Origin: Candidula unifasciata | Taxonomy: Eukaryota > Mollusca > Gastropoda > Stylommatophora > Geomitridae | Direction: 5' to 3' | NCBI GenBank assembly: GCA_905116865.2 | Contig: CAJHNH020002524.1 | Location: 261,001-325,000 of the forward strand | Length of the DNA: 64,000 bases | In this document: one piece after another, positions 1 to 9,990 of the stretch | Numbering within the stretch: the first letter of the stretch is position 1 | Layout: each line of letters starts with the position of its first letter | Position numbers and translations under genes: made by a program | The notes under the pieces: generated by a model | What the model was told of the DNA's origin: nothing | Databases searched by the model: none | The model's input: the letters and a program-made list of their open reading frames with translations, nothing else

Positions 1-91
1 ATATTTAGAGTCAGGGATAAATTAGATTAGGAAGACATGAGAACAGGGTCAGGGACTATCAGTGATGGGACAGGATGAGTTTTGAGTTTTG

Positions 92-1251
92 TTATATGTT
101 ATGAGTTAAATTATCTTCACAGCACTCCAGACATATCCATAGGTGCTCAGACTCCCCTCTCAGCATATTCATCAGCGTCGCGCGGTTAATAGTGCCAGTC
201 CTATGTTGGTTAACAAGACTCCCTGTGCGTCCAGTGTGCTTCTCATGCTTGGCTGTGCCGATCTTGACTCCCAATTCTCGTATTCTTAGCAGTGATGTGG
301 CCACGTTGCTCCCACAATCCTCAGAACGTCCTATTTATCTAAGGGCAATGACAATGTCTAACTGATCCATGGGCCGGCCATCTTCAATTTTTGCAGCACC
401 TGCCAGTCTTTCAGCTCTTTCGTTACCAACAACGTCTGCATACAATGAGACGAATATGAAGGTAACTGCACACATAGGAGGGTTTTGCAAAGACTCAAAC
501 CAATGTCTGCGTAACTAGCCTGCCTCGTCCCGCCAGATCATGCTCAAAGAATCACTCAGTACACACACGCAGGAATAGTTCTGTGACATAAGCCACATTG
601 AAGCTTGTGTCACCGCCATCACCTCCTTCGTCATGCTGCTGGTAGTCATGGAGAAGGCACCGCGGGCTTCTTGAACTGTTCTGCCCGAAGAGCGAACTGT
701 AAATGCCCATGCACTCTTATGTCCTCGTATAACGGACCCGTCTGAGAAGATCACCACATCTGTCCTATCTGATTTGTCACTGATCAGCGCGCATACTTCG
801 GCATTGACAGCAGTTGGATTCTGCTCTTGACAACTTCTATCGAGCGTCACGACACAGGAGAATGTGAGATTGAGCGTTTTAGACGCTGGTATCCACTCCT
901 CACCTAGATGGATATCTGTAAGGCTGCAAACCTACTGTCATCCTCTGCCCTACCCAGCAATGATTTTCCGCTGTTAAGCATATTGCCCTTTTTCTTGAAG
1001 AGCATATAGTGCAAAGGGTGCTTCAGATCTGAGCTTATCTTGAGGTATGTACGAGCCCTCCAGATCTTGATCCTGTAGTTCATGGTAGAGAAGTCAAGAA
1101 GGTACCTCACTGCCTCAAGAGGTGTCTCCAGTGCACCACAGAATAATGCGCATTGCTTCATTTTGCACCTTCTCAAGTCTTTCAATCTGAGTATAGTTGA
1201 CAGTGGGGACTGGATATGACATCCTGGTGCGAGCTGACTGAGAATCTTCAC
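92..1251 (-). mobile_element. LINE pol remnant: post-RT region plus RNase H, jockey-like
   Basis: Read on the minus strand, three broken open pieces follow the usual order of the C-terminal part of a LINE ORF2. The first (1251-904) carries the thumb-like segment with the TPLEAVRYLLD pattern. The second (850-515) is an RNase H domain with a DGS aspartate, an MTKEVMA glutamate and an SDSL aspartate. About 430-370 continues with GNERAERLAG, the RNase H C-terminal motif, and 304-92 gives the TGTINRATL tail. Stops and frame changes separate the pieces, so this is a dead copy. It begins about 100 bp beyond the splice donor of the PDE1 exon at 1352-1480. Family assignment to a jockey/X-element-like LINE is by motif resemblance only. 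Confidence 0.8.
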
Positions 1252-1351
1252 CTTAGCGAAGGAATTAAAGCAGAAGACATAATGGTATATGGTATTACGT
1301 CATAAGAGACTCTCGAAGAGAGAGGTAGGGATCACTGATGCACGTTCTCAC

Positions 1352-1480
1352 CTGTGTGTTGATTTTAAACTTTGTGATGAGGTCATATTTTTGGAGCAAC
1401 TCGTAGCCGACGAACTTGAGTCCATGTCCGTCTGCTGCGTCATTCACTGCGAACACATTAAAGGACCAATCGTCTAGGTT
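1352..1480 (-). CDS. PDE1: PDE1 exon (start of catalytic region), 129 nt, phase 0-0
   Basis: This minus-strand exon encodes 43 residues beginning NLDDWSFNVFAVND and ending with DLITKFKINTQ. It matches the segment of calcium/calmodulin-dependent phosphodiesterase 1 that reads DxDxWSFDVFALN...YELxxRYDLIxRFKI. PDE1 hydrolyses cAMP and cGMP in the cytosol and is activated by Ca2+/calmodulin. The acceptor is TTCCATCCACAG just before AAC (1480) and the donor is CAG/GTGAGAACG after 1352. The open frame runs on past the donor but similarity stops there. The exon joins in phase 0 to the 67-nt exon at 3256-3322. The metal-binding HD motifs should be in later exons left of this window. Confidence 0.93.
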
Positions 1481-1639
1481 CTGTGGATGGAATACAAATG
1501 TATGCCACTGGTCAGTCTGATGCTTCCGCACTGATTTAACACAGAGTCAACGGACAATTTTGCTGCAAATCAACAGAATATACTGACTGTAAACATAAGA
1601 TTTTTATGGGAGGGAAAACCGTCCACCACTGCAGGCCAA

Positions 1640-1900
1640 GAACAAGGGAATCACTCCACCAGGATGACCCAGGGGTACATCGGCAACCAGGCAGCCGATT
1701 GGCTCACCGGTAGAGAACTTCGTCTTTGGTGGGGACCGTATTTAGGTCCGTCTCCTTTTATCGCGTCCACACTGCAGGTGTCATTTTCAGGGCTCTTGAT
1801 CGCCTGCAATGCTAAGCTATTTTAAATGGCGCAATAACTTCCTCAAAATTATCACCTAAAACTGCCCCCTTCAGCGATGCTGGTTGAACGTTACGATGGA
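1640..1900 (+). repeat. Dispersed repeat shared with 39598-39775, with RNase H-like scrap
   Basis: The stretch from the LTG codons through CGTCTCCTTTT, TTTCAGGGCTC, CAATGCT(A)AGC and GGCGCAATAA recurs in diverged form at 39598-39775. The leading part translates to a GNQAADWLTG-like RNase H C-terminal motif. The repeat could therefore be the 3' end of a LINE. Confidence 0.5.
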
Positions 1901-1956
1901 GGTTGAGGTGGTAACTGCGACTTTCGACTGCTGGAGACTGACTGACTGACTGACTT

Positions 1957-2160
1957 TCTACCCCACTAGGACATCACACAAGCGATAAACACCCGATGAC
2001 ACAAAGTGCCACCATGTGGATGAGGATCACCGTGGAGAGGTCCCAGAAACCGCGTTCAGACAAATGGCCATATTTATGACCTGCCTATATTGCGGCCCCT
2101 GGCAAAAGCCAGAGTGGGGCTTCAGATAACAAAAAATTACGTCCTTAAAAGGACGTAAGG
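1957..2160 (+). repeat. Rep-B dispersed repeat, copy 1
   Basis: About 200 bp starting CCCCACTAGGACATCACACA, then CCCGATGACACAAAGTGCCACCAT, GGTCCCAGAAACC and a GCCAGAGTGGGGCTTC-like end. Further copies lie at 18750-18935, 19507-19695, 45825-46062 and 57447-57645. It is preceded by GACT repeats. No coding capacity is seen, so it is probably a non-autonomous element. Confidence 0.75.
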
Positions 2161-2416
2161 GATATAACATAATCTACTGGAGAAAATCTCAGCCACACAT
2201 GTTGTCATGATATTGGATACGCAAAGCATTTTCAGGAAGATAGGATCAAGCCTCTTCGTATAGAGTGGGTTTCATCAATCCAGAAATCGCCGGCAGAGAT
2301 GATTTATTATTATTTTTATTTGAGACGATTAAATACTGAAAACCAGCACCTGGAGATAATGATGCAATGGAAAGTGTCTGCCGGTAAAGGGCGCCACCCG
2401 AGACTCATATAGGGGG

Positions 2417-2635
2417 GCCCGGCTCTCTAGTGGAATTGGCTAAACCGGATTTCGCGGAGACCGGGTGACGTACTCCTTGTGGTCCGGGTTCAATCCCGGG
2501 GGTAGGCAGGAAAGCCACATTTTCTCCCAGATTTACGGTATTTACAATGGAATCAAGGCCGAAAGGTTGCGATATCCATAATACCGAACCTAAGGGTTAA
2601 CAACTCAAGGCTTCTGGATACTAAAACAAACAAAC
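2417..2635 (+). mobile_element. tRNA-derived SINE with (AAAC)n tail
   Basis: The head has an A-box-like TAGTGGAATTGGC and a B-box-like GGGTTCAATCCC, so it resembles a tRNA with an extended variable part. A body of about 110 bp follows and it ends in AAACAAACAAAC. The absence of a clean acceptor stem argues against a functional tRNA. Confidence 0.65.
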
Positions 2636-2934
2636 AAACTCATATAGGGGGAGGGCCGGGGCGGAAAGGGGAGTTAACCAGATGACAACGGATACAAACA
2701 GTATGCAGACTCTTTGCATTTTGTTAAGAAGGCAGACGAGGCTTACTGGGGTTGTCTTCAGTACAGTGATGTCGAATCCTTACCCAGATGAACCCAGGGA
2801 AACTCTTTTGGCAACAAGAAACGCTATAAATGTTCATGTATAACCAAGTTAAGCGACTTCTAGTACCAAAGGAGTATCATGTGTTGTTGTGACTTATGCA
2901 TTGTTATTATCTATCATTTTTAAGCATAACCTTT

Positions 2935-3210
2935 CCCTGTGGGTCCTGGAGCCCAATTGTTAAAGAAAGCTAGAACAGACCCACTGCCTATCCAAAAAGC
3001 ATGATATAAGAATCGACTATTTGGGAGCGTCCTTTAAAATCGGAATGCATCTGCCCGATCAGTAGCGACCGATCAGCTACACATAAAGACGTTATTCAAA
3101 TAGATGTGCATGCAAAACTCAGGCCCTGCCTCAAAGGCAAAGTTCAAATTCACTAACAACCCTGACTTTTCTCGGGATCTTACATCCGGTGAACAAAGAG
3201 GAAGAAGAAG
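2935..3210 (+). mobile_element. SINE-C copy (GAA-tailed), diverged
   Basis: It shares the order GTGGGTCC...AGACCCACTGCCT...AAGCATG...GGATGTGCA...ACTTTC...GGTGAAC...GAAGAAGAAG with the copies at 4063-4290 and 48655-48955. The 3' end is a short GAGGAAGAAGAAGAAA tail. It ends about 45 bp from the splice donor of the 67-nt PDE1 exon. Confidence 0.6.
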
Positions 3211-3255
3211 AAACACAAACTGCCAACACCACAACCACGAAGATAGACTGCTCAC

Positions 3256-3322
3256 CTTCAGTAATATTAACACATGTGGGGGTACATGAAGACCAACGGA
3301 GCTGGACATTCGACGATATATC
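3256..3322 (-). CDS. PDE1: PDE1 67-nt exon, phase 2-0
   Basis: This short minus-strand exon starts with G after acceptor TTTTTTTACAG and ends CTGAAG before donor GTGAGCAGT. The split arginine codon AG|G is completed from the exon at 4701-4883. It then encodes IYRRMSSSVGLHVPPHVLIL and two further residues. In vertebrate PDE1 the same place reads R-MYRKTYHMVGLAYPAAVIVTLK before DVDKWSFDVF, so length and position agree exactly (22 residues after the arginine). The next exon continues in phase 0 with NLDDWSF. The match is weak in the middle, but the phases and neighbouring exons make it convincing. Confidence 0.88.
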
Positions 3323-3379
3323 CTGTAAAAAAATTATGGCGAGCTTTCAATATGTTAAATTATGAGAAGGCGCTTCCAC

Positions 3380-3380
<1 letters not shown>

Positions 3381-3425
<45 letters not shown>

Positions 3426-3455
3426 GGAGGAGGAGGAGAAGGAGGAGGAAGGGTA
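3381..3455 (+). repeat. (GAT)n then (GAG)n microsatellite
   Basis: About 15 GAT units run directly into GAG/GAAGGAG purine repeats. The Asp/Glu-rich open frame over it is an artefact of the repeat. Confidence 0.95.
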
Positions 3456-3509
3456 GTATGTAATATAAGCCACTGTCTCTGAGAACAACAAAAGCACATA
3501 GGAGCCATC

Positions 3510-3812
3510 TGCTTTCTTACCTGCCATTTGATTTCTTACCTGCCATCTGCTTTGTTACCTGCCATCTGCTTTCTTACCTGTCATCTGCTTTCTTACCTGC
3601 CATCTGCTTTCTTACCTGCCATTTGCTTTCTTACCTGCCATCTGCTTTCTTACCTGCCATCTGCTTTCTTACCTGTCATCTGCTTTCTTACCTGCCATCT
3701 GCTTTCTTACCTGCCATCTGCTTTCTTACCTGCCATCTGCTTTCTTACCTGCCTTCTGCTTTCTTACCTGCCATCTGCTTTCTTACCTGCCATCTGCTTT
3801 CTTACCTGCCCG
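3510..3812 (+). repeat. 19-bp minisatellite, about 16 copies
   Basis: The unit is CTGCTTTCTTACCTGCCAT with rare single-base variants (CCATTTG, CTGTCAT, GCCTTCT). Because 19 is not a multiple of three, the array translates in every frame as a 19-residue repeat without stops. This explains the hydrophobic open frames here. Confidence 0.95.
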
Positions 3813-4062
3813 CTATGGTCCAGAATCTTATGTTCTTCTTTCTCAATGCAAGTGGTTTTCAGATACAAAGACTAAGGTTCCCTTTAAAGGCAGTGTGTTT
3901 GACGCATGTCCTACACTGCTCCATACAGCTGTGTTCCTACTGGAATGCCAAACTGCTAAACCTGGGATTCCACCTACTACCTGTACAGAGCAGGTCTGCA
4001 GCACATGTTCTGTACTGTGTGGTGCCTGTCAACATGTGCTAAGCTCTGAATCACAAATTTTA

Positions 4063-4290
4063 AAGCATGTCGTAAGATTCGAAAAATTGTGAGTTTCCTT
4101 CAAAGTTGGAGTGCATTTACCTGAGAGGCAAGGAACCAGCAGTCTGCATGCAGATGAGTCAGATCTATAAAACGGATGCACAGGCAAACACTCAGGTTCT
4201 GGAACAGGACTGCAGTCCAGAAGTGGATGAACAACCAGAACTTTCCGCCAGAGTTTACAGCTGGTGAGCGCGAAGAAGAAGAAGAAGCAG
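4063..4290 (+). mobile_element. SINE-C copy with short GAA tail
   Basis: It shows AAGCATGTCGTAAGATTCG, GGAGTGCATTT, CAGCAGTCTGCATG, CTGGAACAGGACT, AACTTTCCGCCAGAGTTTAC and ends GCGAAGAAGAAGAAGAAG. It is nearly collinear with 48655-48955. Confidence 0.75.
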
Positions 4291-4700
4291 AATGTAGACT
4301 GAAGATTCTCAAGACATGCTCCTGATGACGTGTACAACATAAGAATACGGTGACTTCAAAACTGTTTATATTGCATGTGCAATTACTGATATGTTGTAAC
4401 TACTGCTTCCACAGACGATGAACTGCAGTTTTAGTGCAATAATGTTTTCTGGCACTTCTGATAGCCGCCGTATTCAATGCAAGTGTGTGTTTGCTAGTGG
4501 GTATGCAGAGTCTGAAGACAGTACATTTTGTTTTCTTCAAGTGAGAGCAATAGACATTGTGTGTGATTTTCTCTCTGGTATTGGAAAGGAGCAAGTATTG
4601 ACTTAACTGTTTACTATCAAACTGGAAGTACGATTCACTAATTAACGATTGTTGATTATAAAAGAATCATTGAGGTACAGTCAGCAGACAGCTGTCTTAC

Positions 4701-4883
4701 CTGTCCACCATAATCCCGGCTCTAATGGCGTGGGCGACACTCCGGAACCGCGGCTTATCCTCTCCTCGCTTCTTCAGGTTGGACATTGACCTGGTGAAGG
4801 TCAAAGCCAGCCAGTCTCGGACTTCGCTGGGCACCGCATCCGGTTCCACCTCGCTAAGCTCATCATCTTCCTCACACAACCGC
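4701..4883 (-). CDS. PDE1: PDE1 exon (regulatory region), 183 nt, phase 2-2
   Basis: The acceptor TTGCTCCTTTTCAG precedes G4883, which completes the arginine begun in the exon at 56052-56165. The exon then encodes about 60 residues: RLCEEDDELSEVEPDAVPSE, then VRDWLALTFTRSM, a basic KKRGEDKPRFRS stretch and HAIRAGIMVD. It ends AG|GTAAGACAG (arginine split again). Vertebrate PDE1 has RRLLDTEDELSDIQ...VPSEVRDWLASTFTRKM...KPKFRSIVHAVQAGIFVER at this place. The basic FTR...FRS region corresponds to the part of mammalian PDE1 where a second calmodulin-binding/autoinhibitory segment has been mapped (family knowledge). There are no stops or frame damage, so it looks functional. Confidence 0.95.
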
Positions 4884-4949
4884 CTGAAAAGGAGCAACAA
4901 GTTGTACACATTCACCTTCCACAGTTTTATGTCAAATGATAAATGTAAT

Positions 4950-5212
4950 GAAAAGGACCCTCCTCCACTCCTTCAGGCATACTCGGCATATATTTTATAC
5001 ACACATTTTATAGATCAATCGGCAATCGGTGGATGTTGCATTCCACCGACCGCCTTTACTTCAAATGCTTTCCTGGAACCCATTTAAGGCAGGGTCAACC
5101 TGGGAGCCCATGTTTTTTTTTTTTTTTTGTGTGTGGCTCGCCCATAATAGGAACCCAGGTTCTTCCGATCCGCAGCCGAGCATTTAGCCGCTACACCACG
5201 TGGACTGTATTT
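4950..5212 (-). mobile_element. SINE-A copy (tRNA-like head, minus strand)
   Basis: Read on + it shows the reversed 3' part (AAAGGACCC...TTCAGGCATAC), TAGATCAATCGGCA, CCGCCTTTACTT, ACCCATTTAAGGCAGGGTC and ends in the reversed tRNA-like head CATTTAGCCGCTACACCAC. A poly-T run at 5111-5128 lies inside. Confidence 0.8.
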
Positions 5213-5374
5213 TAAACATATCTCATCATGAATGATTCTGTCTGCGACCTGTGTAGATCTAGACAGAGGGGGAAACAGTTTCAAGAGTGAGTCAAAGTGT
5301 CCCAGCAAGTTTCAGATTTATGTAGGGTTCTAATCACTTTAGATTATGAGTGCAGTTATTGGCCAGCTGGTGCT

Positions 5375-5950
5375 GCAGAATCAGAAGTTCAACAAATGAT
5401 TCATGACTATTGCCGCCCAGGCAATGGTATAATCTATACAGATGGCTCTGTTTTGAGAGGCAGACAAAGTGCATCGGGGTTCATAGCAAAAGCGAATGGA
5501 GCATATAAATAGTGCAAGAATGTCTGGCATATGATATCACAACGTCTAGTTTGGAATGAGGGCAGAAACAGTCACTGTTTTCTTCTGCTGGCTTGCAAAT
5601 CTGCTGTACACACATGCCGTAATTGTAACTGACTCAAGAGCATGTTGAGAACAATAGAGACAGAAATTCTCTGTGCAGAGTGGAAAGCATCGCTTTAGAG
5701 GTCTTCGGTAGTTAGCGTTCTTTGGCTATTTTCTCCAGGTTATGCTGTGTGTTGGGACACCAGATGGCAGATAGACTGGCCGGTTCTGCCCCACTTAATG
5801 GAGCATTGACGCAAAGCAAGCTAGATGTTATAAGGGCCCTTTGGGAGCGAGTGAACAGTGCGGAGGCACAAATAGATCATTTTGGTCTGAGGAGAATGGC
5901 GCTGCGAGGATACAAATACAAAAGGCAAGTGGAGCTTTCATATCACTAGG
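5375..5950 (+). mobile_element. LINE remnant with RNase H, plus strand
   Basis: The open piece to 5512 contains IIYTDGSVLRGRQSASGFIA, the first RNase H aspartate block. After several stops, 5750-5949 contains GHQMADRLAGSAP and KLDVIRALWERV, the end of the domain and its C-terminal extension. It is a second copy of the LINE type seen reversed at 92-1251, also inactive. Confidence 0.75.
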
Positions 5951-6113
5951 GAATTTATGCAGTTTAAAAGAAATTAAAAGAAATACTAAACTTAAAATTG
6001 ATAATTCTAATGACAAATCAATACTGTTTTATGCAGCAGAAACACGGAGAACAACTAAGGCAATTACTTACAAACTGCGTAGAATAGAGGTTATAAACGG
6101 TATGATAGAATCA

Positions 6114-6495
6114 CTAATGTAGAGCTTTGGGAGAGAACTAAATAAGTTCTAGTGGCCTAAGAGGTGAAGAAAAGATGCTGGCGTTGGATAGGACACACAT
6201 TGAGAAAACCGGAGAACAATATAACTAAAATATCTTTGCACTGGAACTCACATGGGCATAGTAATAAAGGAAGGACCTCCGCCCCCCTCCCCCACCCCTC
6301 CCCCCCCCCAAAAAAAAAAAACCACACACACACATTGAGAAGTGAGCTAGAGAGAAGCCAAAACAGATTGAGAGGACATGGGGAGAACTGCATTCTTTAG
6401 CAAAGGATCGAACGACTTGGCTTGAGTTGGCTGACAGAGAGCCTATGCTCGATTGGGGCTTAGGAAAGCAGAAGAGGAAGAAGAAGATCAGTGAA
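6114..6495 (+). mobile_element. LINE 3' end with WIGHTLR motif and GAA-rich tail
   Basis: The translated remnants ELWERT, RCWRWIGHTLRKPENN and SHGHSNKGR match the C-terminal signature of a common RTE/CR1-style LINE (WxWIGHxLRxP...RGRP). A C-run/A-run/CA-repeat (6287-6335) interrupts it. It continues as KDRTTWLELAD and ends AGAAGAGGAAGAAGAAGA. A sister fragment is at 29982-30130. Confidence 0.7.
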
Positions 6496-6779
6496 ATCTT
6501 TCCAAACAATGCTGACATGTGTATTTAAAGACATGACATGCAATTCCAATCTCTGAGATGCAATGGCAGTGTGAATACATAATATTCTGACTAGTTTTAT
6601 ACACTGACATAAAACATTTAATACAAATATTTGTCTAAGAATTGACGTAATTTACTTATACAAAACAAAAACAAATAATATTTAAAAAACAAATCAATGA
6701 AAAAATATTTAAAAAAAACTTTTTTTTCTAAAAAAGCTATTTTTTTTATAACTATCGGCCAGCAACTATAGGTTAGTTG

Positions 6780-6905
6780 TACAAGACATTGAAGATGGAT
6801 TATCAATGAAAGCACATGAGGTTGGAGAATTTTCTAGAGAAAGAGAGACTTTCAGGTGCTCCGTGACGACAGCAACGTTCTGCAAGGGATCTGCTGACTG
6901 ACGAC
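6780..6905 (+). mobile_element. Short LINE 3' fragment
   Basis: The stretch GAGACTTTCAGGTGCTCCGTGA...CTGCAAGGGATCTGCTGA matches the reversed sequence at about 56288-56345, which is part of a longer LINE 3' end there. Nothing else is recognisable up to the next SINE at 7620. Confidence 0.55.
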
Positions 6906-7619
6906 TGGCAATCAGAAGTGTTTGTATCAACAGCAATATGTTTGATTTTAGACTCTGTATTTCAATTATTACTTTTACATTTGTCTGAGCTAATCATCGT
7001 CAAATGTCAGTTCGGCATCGAAGGTCGATAGTATTTAGTCGCACACCGCTGACAAGCGTTTTAGGGTGGTTTTTAAATTATTATTATTATTTTTCTTACG
7101 TTCGCTTGCAATAGAGTATCTATATCTGCAGTGGTGTCTATAGTATGAACTTCACTGGCCTTTGTAATTCACTCAGCGACCCGTAAAGTTTGACTTGCAT
7201 CAATGTTTCTCTTGGCTAAAAGTTTTGCCTTGATACGTTGTATCTGCGACAGTCTTAAAGGGCCTGATTTGTTGTCGCAGGTGCCAGTTCACATGTGCAC
7301 AGGGCTGATTCGCCGATTTTAGATTTTAATTATTATTTTGCTGTCACTCCAGTATAACATCTTCCCCTTGCACGTTCTACTCTATTTTTCTGGTCGAGAT
7401 TGTCTGTGGCAATAAATTATGTCTTTAAAGGTAGGAGCTTCAAATGAAGACCTCACAAATGTTATAGCAATTACAATAACCATGCTATTGTTTTGCAACC
7501 TGTAATAGTGTTGTTAAGGATAAGAGTTTGAAACACGTGACGTCATGTGCAGACGAACAAGGTTACGTGAAAATAAAAATCTAAAGATTGCCGTCCCACT
7601 TTGGACATACACAAAAGAG
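6906..7619. other. Unassigned intronic sequence
   Basis: About 700 bp without a supported gene or repeat. Only short T-rich and ATT-rich runs are seen. Confidence 0.5.
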
Positions 7620-7862
7620 GAGTCCGCGATCGAAACCGACTGCTGGCTGCGTGGATTGTTATCTAGGTATGGGACGTTTCACGTCGACCCAGCATAAAAT
7701 GGGTACCAGGATGTATGCCCTAGGGAGGTTACGACGGTCGGCGGAATGCTGACCACATTACTCACCTTGTGCGATTGGTCTATAAAAAATATGGGTGCTC
7801 TTCCCATATTCAAGATGCGCTTAAAGGCGTGAGAATGGATCTTTACTTTTACTTTACCAAAA
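7620..7862 (+). mobile_element. SINE-A copy, plus strand
   Basis: The head GTCCGCGATCGAAACC is followed by ACGTCGACCCAGCATAAAAT, GGGTACCAGGAT, GCTGACCACATTACTCACC, TTGGTCTATAAAAAATAT, TTAAAGGCGTGAG and a GGATCTTTACTTTTACTTTAC end. It is the TCGCGATC (A1) subfamily. Confidence 0.85.
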
Positions 7863-8099
7863 AGCAGTAGCGTTCTGTTATCCATGTTATTTCCCCCCCC
7901 CTGTTTTTCAGTGATGGAAATAGAGCCTTTAGAAATGTATCAAGCGAATGAAGCATCAGCATGGGGAAGCATCCCTGTAAGTCCAGTAAGTGTGTGAGTG
8001 GAATAGGAAGTTTCAAAACTGTGTGACTTCTGTGAGAGACTGCTGATGACTGGGTCAGGCATACTGAGTAGTTACGACAGAGTCCATTACAGTCGTTGA

Positions 8100-8228
8100 A
8101 ACCCCCGCACATAACAACCAGTCACTGACTGTGAGTGATATTGCCACACATCTTGACATGAGTCAAGGTTCCACACACCACATAATCCATGATGTGCTAC
8201 AGTACTGCAAACTGTTTGCAAGGTGGAT
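8100..8228 (+). pseudogene. Mariner-like transposase fragment (HTH region)
   Basis: The plus-strand translation VSDIATHLDMSQGSTHHIIH then DVLQYCKLFARWMPP resembles the second helix-turn-helix of mariner/SETMAR-like transposases (IAxxLxISxGSVHxILHxxLxxRKVxARWVP). A poly-C run follows at 8230-8241 and no DDE part is found. It is a short dead fragment. Confidence 0.6.
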
Positions 8229-8644
8229 GCCCCCCCCCCACCCGCCGCCCCCCGCCCCCACCGAATTTTTGCAGGTCAAAAGTAAGGCAGCCATCTTAAA
8301 GCTGTCATTATCACATCACCGTGTTCATCTGCAACCTTCTGTCACATGCTTACCACTCCTGGTATCGTTAACAACAATACTGTTTACAAGACGACTGTGA
8401 AATGCTTACTGTAATTCATCTCAGCCATTAAAGGTTTTCATTTGAAACTCTTCGTACAGAGACAGATGCCTCATAGCCTAGGCCTGTGATATGTGAGTGA
8501 AGCAAATATCATTTTAAATTTTTTGAACCTCTTCCACAACCTCCCTCTCTTTCTCTCTCGCTTCCCTTTTCGTATTCCCTTTCACTAAAGTAAGCACAGC
8601 CACAGACGTAAAGACGACCGCTTTGAGAGTGGCCACATCACCTA

Positions 8645-8900
8645 ATGACTGCTGTGTACACAAGTAAAGGCCCCTTTTCACGTCTTCAGGCGTATTGGGC
8701 ATATAGGGCTAGATGTATATTTTTAAAGACCAATCGGCACTTGATGGGTGACGTGGTCAGCATCACACCGGCCGCATTTACTTCCCAGGACTGCACCTGG
8801 TACCCATTCAAAGCTGGATCGACCTGGGAGTTAAGGTCATTTTTTTTAAAATTACTAAATCCTTTAGTACGCGAACACACGACCTTCATATCTGCCATGG
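8645..8900 (-). mobile_element. SINE-A copy, minus strand
   Basis: It reads AAGTAAAGGCCCCTTTTCACGT, GACCAATCGGCAC, GCATCACACCGGCCGC, ACCTGGTACCCATTCAAAGC and CGACCTGGGAGTTAAGGTCATT, the A2 subfamily consensus of this window. The tRNA-like head (about 8870-8900) is eroded. Confidence 0.8.
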
Positions 8901-9324
8901 CGACTCCCTGCTGACTGCTCTATACATTTATGAATCCGGCTGAAAAGCCTTCTTTGCTTCAACTTTTGTCTTCGGCCTGCTGTTGACACCACGGTTGTTG
9001 CATAGGCCCTCAACCGAACAATGAAACATGGCAGTTTTCTTCGCCATGGCAAACAGCTCACCCCATTTCCTCCTTTCTAATCTTTTTAACTTTACTCTCC
9101 AGCTCCCTTCACTTTTTATTTTTTTATTTCTGTTTTTAATTTTTACACTCTTTGGTGGTTCCACTTCAAATAATTATAGTTATACTGTTCCCAGGTTTTC
9201 CCACCGTCTGTCCTAACCTTTTACTTTAATATAGACATTCTCGTGACACTGTATTTACGTTTCGTTGAAATGTATATTTTAATACCTTTATTCTTATAAC
9301 TCCACTCTGAATGCGACAACTACG

Positions 9325-9990
9325 ATATGAAGATCAACGTAGACAAAACAGAAGTGATGACATTTTCCAGGAAAAGCAAGAACCACCAACGTCAAAACTG
9401 ATTAACACCAGTTAAAGCAATCGAATGAATGTACATATGTGGGGAGTAATTTTGTCAGAAAACGGACGAATGAATAAAGAAATCCAGCAAAGATGAATTA
9501 AAGCTAATACAATTGTAGGCCAAATGACACCAACTTTAAAATATAAGCATGTGAATATGAACACTAAAAGGATACTGTTCATCACAATATTCTTACCAAC
9601 GCTGTGCTATCAGTGTCAAACATGGACACTGTCTTCAGAAGACAGAAGGAAAATAGTCACAACAGAAATGTTTACGTACTATACTAGGAGTAACGATGAG
9701 AGATCGACTAAGAAAATGTGATATCAGGAAGAGAGTCGGCACAGAACCAATACTGACCTTTATAGCTAGAGTGCAGGTCAAATGGTTTGGCCATGTAACA
9801 AGACTGGGCATCAGACAGACCACCACAGAGAGCACTGTTATGCAGATACAGCGGTAACAGAGCCAGAGGTCAAACACACAAATATGGACCGCACAAATTT
9901 CATAGACGCTCAAAACTACTATATACAAAGTGAACAGAAGGGCCCGTTCCAGAGATCTCTTCCTGCCCTGACGCTGCGAGTCTTTCCAGG
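9325..9990 (+). mobile_element. LINE RT 3' part, broken
   Basis: Translated pieces give YDMKINVDKTEVMTFSRKSK, ICGVILSENGRMNKEIQ, KHVNMNTKRILF, LPTLCYQCQTWTLSSEDRR and VKWFGHVTRLG-like text. This is the palm/thumb and C-terminal order of a non-LTR retrotransposon. Several stops and shifts break it. The copy at 54025-54960 belongs to the same family. Confidence 0.8.

Larger units (their letters stand above)
1481..3255 (-). other. PDE1 intron, 1775 bp
   Basis: The intron lies between the 67-nt exon and the WSFNVF exon. It holds an RNase H-like LINE scrap with the pattern YIGNQAADWLTG (+ strand, about 1655-1735), a dispersed repeat, a Rep-B copy, a tRNA-derived SINE and a SINE-C copy. The rest, about 2640-2930, shows nothing recognisable. 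Confidence 0.85.
3323..4700 (-). other. PDE1 intron, 1378 bp
   Basis: The intron separates the 67-nt exon from the 183-nt exon. It contains a GAT/GAG microsatellite, the 19-bp minisatellite and a SINE-C copy. Sequence at about 3815-4060 and 4300-4680 has no recognised content. Confidence 0.85.

Noticed and set aside
1295..1351. Continuation of the PDE1 open frame beyond 1352
   Set aside because: Similarity to PDE1 ends exactly at CAG/GTGAGA, a good splice donor, so the rest is intron.
2417..2512. tRNA gene (also 17743, 45215, 30448, 60775)
   Set aside because: A- and B-box-like motifs are present, but acceptor and anticodon arms do not pair well and SINE bodies or unrelated DNA follow.
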